Assembly (NCBI RefSeq): GCF_014650675.1
Contig: NZ_BMVK01000006.1
Coordinates: 425,680 to 489,679 of the forward strand
DNA length: 64,000 bases
Origin: Streptomyces anulatus
Lineage (GTDB): Bacteria; Actinomycetota; Actinomycetes; Streptomycetales; Streptomycetaceae
Reading direction: 5' to 3'
Shown: piece by piece, positions 59,981-64,000 of the stretch
How the letters are laid out: the number at the start of each line of letters is the position of its first letter
Numbering within the stretch: position 1 is the first letter of the stretch
The notes under the pieces: model-generated
Seen by the model: only the letters and a program-made list of their open reading frames with translations
The model's database searches: none
What the model was told of the DNA's origin: nothing
Position numbers and translations under genes: made by a program

Positions 59981-61261
59981 ATGAACACTTCAGGTCCCGT
60001 CGACCAGGGGCTGCGGCTTTTCCCGTTCCGCGGACTGCGTTACGTCCCCGAGCGGGTCGGCAGCCTTGCCGCCGTGACCTCGCCCCCGTACGACGTGGTC
60101 GTCCGGCCCGACGGGCTGCACCACCTGGAGTCCGCGGATCCGCACAACATCGTGCGTCTCATCCTCCCCCAGGCCGACACGGCCCGGGACCGGCACCGGC
60201 AGGCGGCCGCCACACTGGACCGCTGGCTGGCCGAGGGTGTCATCGCACCGGACCCGGACCCGGTGCTGTACGTCTACGAGCAGCGGAACGACGAGATCCT
60301 CCAGCGGGGCCTGATCGGCGCCCTGGCCCTCTCCCCCGCCGCCGAGGGCATCGTGCTGCCCCACGAGGACGTCATGGACGACGTCGTCGCGGACCGCGCG
60401 GAGCTGATGCGTACGACGGGGGCCCATCTGGAGCCGCTGCTGCTGACCTACCGCGGCGAGCCGGGCGCACCGGCCGGGGCGGCCTCGGTGATCGAGCGCA
60501 CGGTCCTGCGGGAGCCGCTGCTCGCCACCACGACGGAGGACGGTTTCCGGCACCGGCTCTGGGCCGTGACCGATCCGTCCGAGCGGAGCGAGATCGCGTC
60601 GGACCTCGCCCGGCACCAGGCGCTCATCGCGGACGGCCACCATCGCTGGGCCACCTATCTGCGGCTCCAGCGGGAACAGACCGCCCCCGGGCCGTGGGAC
60701 CACGGTCTCGTCCTCCTCGTCGACACGGCCCGCCATCCGCTCCAGGTCCGCGCCATCCACCGGCTGCTGCGCGGGCTGCCGGTCTCCCGGGCTCTGGAAG
60801 CGCTGACCGGTCTCTTCCGCGTCCGGCCGGTCGAGGGGCCGCTCCCCCGGGCTCTCGACGCGCTGGCCGTAGCGGCGGCCGGGGGCAACGCGTTCCTCCT
60901 CGCCGGCGACGGCGGCTTCCATCTGGTGGACCGCCCCGACCCGGCCCTGCTGGCTCGCACCGTCCGGACGGACCGCCCCGACGCCTGGCGCTCCCTGGAC
61001 GCGACGGTCCTGCACTCCGCGCTGCTCGACGACGTGTGGCGGATCCCCGACGCACCCGAGCACATCGGCTACATCCACGACGCCGCGGCCGCCGTCGAAC
61101 AGGCGGAACGCCTCGACGCCACGGCGGTCCTGATGCATCCCGTACGTGAAGAGGTCGTCCGGGACCTGGCCCGGCAGGGCGTCACCATGCCCCGCAAGTC
61201 GACGTCGTTCGGCCCGAAGCCGGCCACGGGCCTGGTCATGCGGAGCCTCGCCCTCGACTGA
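59981..61261 (+). CDS. DUF1015 family protein
   Basis: A 426-residue protein with the DUF1015 pattern: LFPFRGLRYVPERVGSLAAV (start), SPPYDVV, PHNIVRLILP, LPHEDVM, IADGHHRWATYL near residue 213, and GVTMPRKSTSFGPKP near the end. This fold resembles a phosphotransferase superfamily, and family members are sometimes annotated as HPr-kinase-like, but no activity is proven. TACGAT (59969-59974) six bases before the ATG and no ribosome binding site suggest a leaderless mRNA. It is divergent from the HAD gene. Confidence 0.88.
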   Translation: MNTSGPVDQGLRLFPFRGLRYVPERVGSLAAVTSPPYDVVVRPDGLHHLESADPHNIVRLILPQADTARDRHRQAAATLDRWLAEGVIAPDPDPVLYVYEQRNDEILQRGLIGALALSPAAEGIVLPHEDVMDDVVADRAELMRTTGAHLEPLLLTYRGEPGAPAGAASVIERTVLREPLLATTTEDGFRHRLWAVTDPSERSEIASDLARHQALIADGHHRWATYLRLQREQTAPGPWDHGLVLLVDTARHPLQVRAIHRLLRGLPVSRALEALTGLFRVRPVEGPLPRALDALAVAAAGGNAFLLAGDGGFHLVDRPDPALLARTVRTDRPDAWRSLDATVLHSALLDDVWRIPDAPEHIGYIHDAAAAVEQAERLDATAVLMHPVREEVVRDLARQGVTMPRKSTSFGPKPATGLVMRSLALD

Positions 61262-61291
61262 TCCGCAGACCGGCGGACCGGCACGGAACGC

Positions 61292-61333
61292 GAAGAGGGG
61301 GCGGCACTCCGACCGGAGTGCCGCCCCCTCTTC
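61292..61333. terminator. Perfect hairpin between DUF1015 and RGG/TPR genes
   Basis: Two 20-base arms (GAAGAGGGGGCGGCACTCCG and complement) separated by two bases lie between converging stops at 61261 and 61342. Confidence 0.85.
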
Positions 61334-61341
61334 ATCGGCTG

Positions 61342-63609
61342 CTAAGCCTTGACCGAACCGTGCTGGTCGTCGTCCTCGTCGTCGTCCTGCCCGTCGTCGA
61401 GGTCGGCGTCATCGCGCACGTCGTCCTCGTCGTCACGGTCCCCGGACGCGTCCTCGTCACGAGGCGCGACCTCGTCGGCCGCGTCCGCCCCGGTCGGGTC
61501 GTCGTCACCGAGGACATCGACGAACTCCACGCCGTCGAGCTCGGCGAGCCGGTCCGACGCGTCGGTGGAACCGTCCTTGTCGGCCTCCAGCGCCTTCCCG
61601 AACCACTCCCGCGCCTCGTCCTCGCGCCCCGCCTCCAGCAGGGCGTCCGCGTACGCGTAGCGAAGTCGCGGCGTCCAGGACTGCACGGAGTTGGACGCGA
61701 GCTCGGGGCTCTGGAGCGTCACGATGGCGGCGTCGATCTGACCCATGTCACGACGTGCCCCGGCGGCCACCAACCGCATCTCGACCTGTCCGGCCTTGTC
61801 CAGCTTCTGCACCTCGGGCTCGCCGGCCATGGCCATCGCCCGCTCGGGCCGACCGAGCCCGCGCTCGCAGTCCGCCATGACGGGCCACAGGTCCACGGAC
61901 CCGGTCATCCGCCGGGCCGCCCGGAACTCGGCGAGCGCCTCGGCGTACTTCTGCGTCGCGTACGCCGCGAACCCGGCCGCCTCACGCACGGCCGCGACAC
62001 GGGACGCGAGCCGAAGGGCGATACGGGCGTACGCGTACGCCTCCTCGGGGTCCTCGTCGATCAGCCGGGCCACCATGACGAGGTTGCGCGCGACGTCCTC
62101 GGCAAGGGTCTTCGGCAGGCTCATGAGCTCCTGGCGTACGTCCTTGTCGATCTCGTCGCCCGTGACGTCGTCCGGAATCGGCAGCCGCTTGATCGGCTCA
62201 CGGTCGCGGTCCCGGTCATCACGCCCCCGGAAGCCCCCGCGGTCGCGGTCGTCGCGCTGGCCGCCGCGGTATCCGCCCCGGTCCCTGTCGCCGCCCCGGT
62301 TGTCGTCGCGACGGAAGCCGCCGCCGGAGGGCCGGTCGTCGTCGCGGCGCGGGCCGCGAGGGCGGTCGTCGCGGCGCTCGAAGCCACCGCTGGGACGGCC
62401 ACCACGGTCATCACGCTGCTGACCACCGCGGTACCCACCACGGTCGTCATCACGACGGGGCCCACGGTCACGGTCCCCACCACGGCTGTCGTCACGACGG
62501 AACCCACCACCGGAAGGCCGGCTGTCGTCACGACGGAAGCCACCACCGGAAGGCCGGTTGTCATCGCGGCGGAAGCCGCCGCCGGAGCCGCCACCGCGGT
62601 TGTCGTCACGACGGAAGCCACCGCCGGAGGGCCGGTCGTCGTCACGGCGCGGGCCACGAGGGCGGTCGTCACGGCGCTCGAAGCCACCGCTGGGACGACC
62701 ACCACGGTCATCACGCTGCTGACCACCGCGGTACCCACCACGGTCGTCATCACGACGGGGCCCACGGTCACGGTCCCCACCACGGCTGTCATCACGACGG
62801 AACCCACCACCGGAAGGCCGACTGTCATCACGTCGGAAGCCGCCGCCGGAGCCACCGCCCCGGTTGTCGTCACGACGGAAACCGCCGCCGGAGGGCCGGT
62901 CATCGTCACGGCGCGGACCGCGAGGCCGGTCGTCACGGCGCTCGAAGCCGCCGCCCCGGTTGTCATCGCGGCGCAAGCCACCACCGGAGCCACCGCCCCG
63001 GTTGTCGTCACGTCGGAAGCCGCCGCCGGAGCCGCCACCGCGGTTGTCGTCACGACGGAACCCACCACCGGAGGGCCGGTCGTCGTCACGGCGCGGGCCA
63101 CGAGGGCGGTCGTCACGGCGCTCGAAGCCACCGCTGGGACGGCCACCGCGGTCATCACGCTGCTGACCACCGCGGTCGTCATCACGACGGGGCCCACGGT
63201 CACGGTCCCCACCACGGCTGTCATCACGACGGAACCCACCACCGGAAGGCCGGCTGTCATCACGTCGGAAGCCGCCGCCGGAGCCACCGCCCCGGTTGTC
63301 GTCACGACGGAAGCCACCACCGGAACCGCCGCCCCGGTTGTCATCGCGACGGAACCCACCACCGGTCGGCCGGCTGTCGTCACGACGCGGGCCACGGTCG
63401 CGGTCCCGGTCGTCACGGCGGAAGCCACCGCCAGTGCCGCCTCCGGAAGGCCTGTTGTCGTCGCGGCGGAAGCCGCCGCGGTCGTTGTCGCGTCGAGGTG
63501 CGCCGGAACCGGACCGGTCGTCACGACCACCGCGGTAACCGCCCCTGTCACCGCCGTCCCGGCGACGCGGCTCGCGCTCCGGACGGTCGTCGGGAGAGTT
63601 GGTGGACAT
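61342..63609 (-). CDS. RGG/RDD-repeat protein with C-terminal TPR domain
   Basis: A 755-residue protein in two parts. About residues 1-460 are low-complexity Arg/Asp/Gly sequence, with about 16 copies of FRRDD and longer modules (GGFERRDDRPRGPRRDDDRP, RGGDRDRGPRRDDDRGGYRG). About 470-700 is a helical TPR-like domain (DVRQELMSLPKTLAEDVARN, DPEEAYAYARIALRLASRVA, KYAEALAEFRAARRMTG). The last 45 residues are acidic. The RGG-like part suggests RNA binding or condensate formation; the TPR part suggests protein contacts. AGGAG lies eight bases before the ATG at 63609. It is the nearest gene downstream of the rRNA operon terminator and is transcribed in the same direction. Confidence 0.85.
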   Translation of the reverse strand: MSTNSPDDRPEREPRRRDGGDRGGYRGGRDDRSGSGAPRRDNDRGGFRRDDNRPSGGGTGGGFRRDDRDRDRGPRRDDSRPTGGGFRRDDNRGGGSGGGFRRDDNRGGGSGGGFRRDDSRPSGGGFRRDDSRGGDRDRGPRRDDDRGGQQRDDRGGRPSGGFERRDDRPRGPRRDDDRPSGGGFRRDDNRGGGSGGGFRRDDNRGGGSGGGLRRDDNRGGGFERRDDRPRGPRRDDDRPSGGGFRRDDNRGGGSGGGFRRDDSRPSGGGFRRDDSRGGDRDRGPRRDDDRGGYRGGQQRDDRGGRPSGGFERRDDRPRGPRRDDDRPSGGGFRRDDNRGGGSGGGFRRDDNRPSGGGFRRDDSRPSGGGFRRDDSRGGDRDRGPRRDDDRGGYRGGQQRDDRGGRPSGGFERRDDRPRGPRRDDDRPSGGGFRRDDNRGGDRDRGGYRGGQRDDRDRGGFRGRDDRDRDREPIKRLPIPDDVTGDEIDKDVRQELMSLPKTLAEDVARNLVMVARLIDEDPEEAYAYARIALRLASRVAAVREAAGFAAYATQKYAEALAEFRAARRMTGSVDLWPVMADCERGLGRPERAMAMAGEPEVQKLDKAGQVEMRLVAAGARRDMGQIDAAIVTLQSPELASNSVQSWTPRLRYAYADALLEAGREDEAREWFGKALEADKDGSTDASDRLAELDGVEFVDVLGDDDPTGADAADEVAPRDEDASGDRDDEDDVRDDADLDDGQDDDEDDDQHGSVKA
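62228..63540 (-). repeat. Coding tandem repeats (RDD/GGG modules)
   Basis: Near-identical blocks of about 165-180 bases begin near 62340, 62640 and 63080, with shorter GGxFRRDD units between. Spacings of about 300 and 441 bases show unequal expansion. The third block lacks a short segment (GGTACCCACCAC) present in the others. The blocks stay in frame. Confidence 0.85.
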
Positions 63610-63684
63610 GGGTGTGACTCCTGTCTTTGGGTACCACAGACATTCTCGCGCAGCCGACCAGTCGACGCGCTTCGGGAAAAACAA

Positions 63685-63728
63685 AAGGACCCCTGGTCCC
63701 AGCATGAACGCTGGGACCAGGGGTCCTT
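63685..63728 (-). terminator. Intrinsic terminator of the rRNA operon
   Basis: AAGGACCCCTGGTCCCAGC, six-base loop, complement, followed on the minus strand by TTTTGTTTTT. A 19-base perfect stem with a T tract, eight bases after the 5S end. Confidence 0.9.
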
Positions 63729-63735
63729 GAAAGAT

Positions 63736-63855
63736 TGTTCGGCGGCGTCCTACTCTCCCACAGGGTCCCCCCTGCAGTACCATCGGCGCTGAAAGGCTTA
63801 GCTTCCGGGTTCGGAATGTAACCGGGCGTTTCCCTAACGCAATGACCACCGAAAC
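63736..63855 (-). rRNA. rrf: 5S ribosomal RNA
   Basis: On the minus strand it starts GTTTCGGTGGTCATTGCGTT and ends CGCCGCCGAAC, with the conserved loop ACATTCCGAACCCGGAAGCT. About 120 bases, as in other Streptomyces. It lies 112 bases after the 23S end. Mature ends may differ by a base or two. Confidence 0.95.
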
Positions 63856-63967
63856 CCTATCGGGTTCTAGCGAACAAGCACACTTTTCAATTAAGTAGTG
63901 AAACTGTTCAACCGGTGCGATAACTGTTCGCAACCCGGGAACAACACAGTGGACGCGAGCAACTGAG

Positions 63968-64000
63968 GACAAGCCCTCGGCCTATTAGTACCAGTCAGCT
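63968..64000 (-). rRNA. rrl: 23S ribosomal RNA, 3' end only
   Basis: The minus strand reads AGCTGACTGGTACTAATAGG then CCGAGGGCTTGTCC, the conserved 3' terminus of 23S rRNA in actinobacteria. The gene continues beyond the right edge. The 3' boundary at 63968 is approximate. Confidence 0.88.

Noticed and set aside
62228..63540. Regular repeats suggesting a CRISPR array
   Set aside because: Units vary in length, keep reading frame and encode RDD/GGG peptides; there are no unique spacers or cas genes.
61318..63792. 824-residue plus-strand frame rich in Val/Thr (VVVTTEATAGG), mucin-like in look
   Set aside because: It is the mirror of the RGG/RDD repeat gene. The minus frame has an RBS, a TPR domain and sensible composition; this one has none and runs into the 5S region.

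Overview
The window looks like a Streptomyces chromosome of the S. griseus type. GC is very high, codon third positions are strongly G/C-biased, GTG starts are frequent, and the gene set is typical of the genus. The protease at 1289-2188 matches streptogrisin B of S. griseus from memory, including the 299-residue length and the 185-residue mature domain. Gene content from about 14 kb to 61 kb follows the conserved streptomycete core order: SepF-like protein, der, cmk, tyrA, aroH, scpAB, parA, ald, pyrG, recN, nadK, tlyA. The right edge holds the 3' end of a ribosomal RNA operon on the minus strand (end of 23S, 5S, strong terminator). PARAGRAPH 2, left part: A SLATT-type two-helix membrane protein faces a SLOG-type nucleotide-binding protein (3-1069). 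Then come sprB and an eight-gene minus-strand operon (11238 down to 2420): two amino-acid-type ABC permeases, one ATPase, a lipoprotein, an FAD/NAD(P)-binding protein, two LLM flavin monooxygenases and a DUF1684 protein. Divergent from it, a 23-codon leader ending in Cys precedes a second substrate-binding lipoprotein. I read this as a cysteine-controlled sulfur-scavenging locus. A frameshifted DUF5685 gene, sflA, an acyl-CoA dehydrogenase, an MFS exporter, a PAP2 phosphatase, an I78 inhibitor, a WYL regulator and a glycosyltransferase pair follow. PARAGRAPH 3, middle part: der-plsC-cmk and tyrA-aroH are compact housekeeping runs. A Rieske lipoprotein and a nucleotidyltransferase lie on the plus strand. 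Facing them is a five-gene overlapping operon (35358 down to 31024): pnuC, nadR, an NrtR-type Nudix regulator, an ADP-ribosylglycohydrolase and a second RlaP-type nucleotidyltransferase. An AT-rich inverted repeat that contains the probable -10 element lies in front of it. This NAD/ADP-ribose/nucleic-acid-end operon is the strongest candidate for an under-described system here. rluB-scpB-scpA, a small DNA-binding-like protein with ParA, ald, an NB-ARC-like TPR protein, an ADP-ribose pyrophosphatase and pyrG come next. PARAGRAPH 4, right part: a GH15 hydrolase, a class IV aminotransferase divergent from a MerR regulator with a 19-bp-spacer promoter, a PucR regulator, a glycosyltransferase, recN-nadK-tlyA, an SCP2 protein, an orphan siderophore-type ATPase with an iron box, a HAD phosphatase, a DUF1015 protein and a long RGG/RDD repeat protein with C-terminal TPRs. 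Convergent genes are separated by unusually long perfect hairpins. No CRISPR array, insertion sequence, tRNA or riboswitch was recognised. Coordinates and start codons are from reading the sequence; family names are from recalled motifs, not from database searches.
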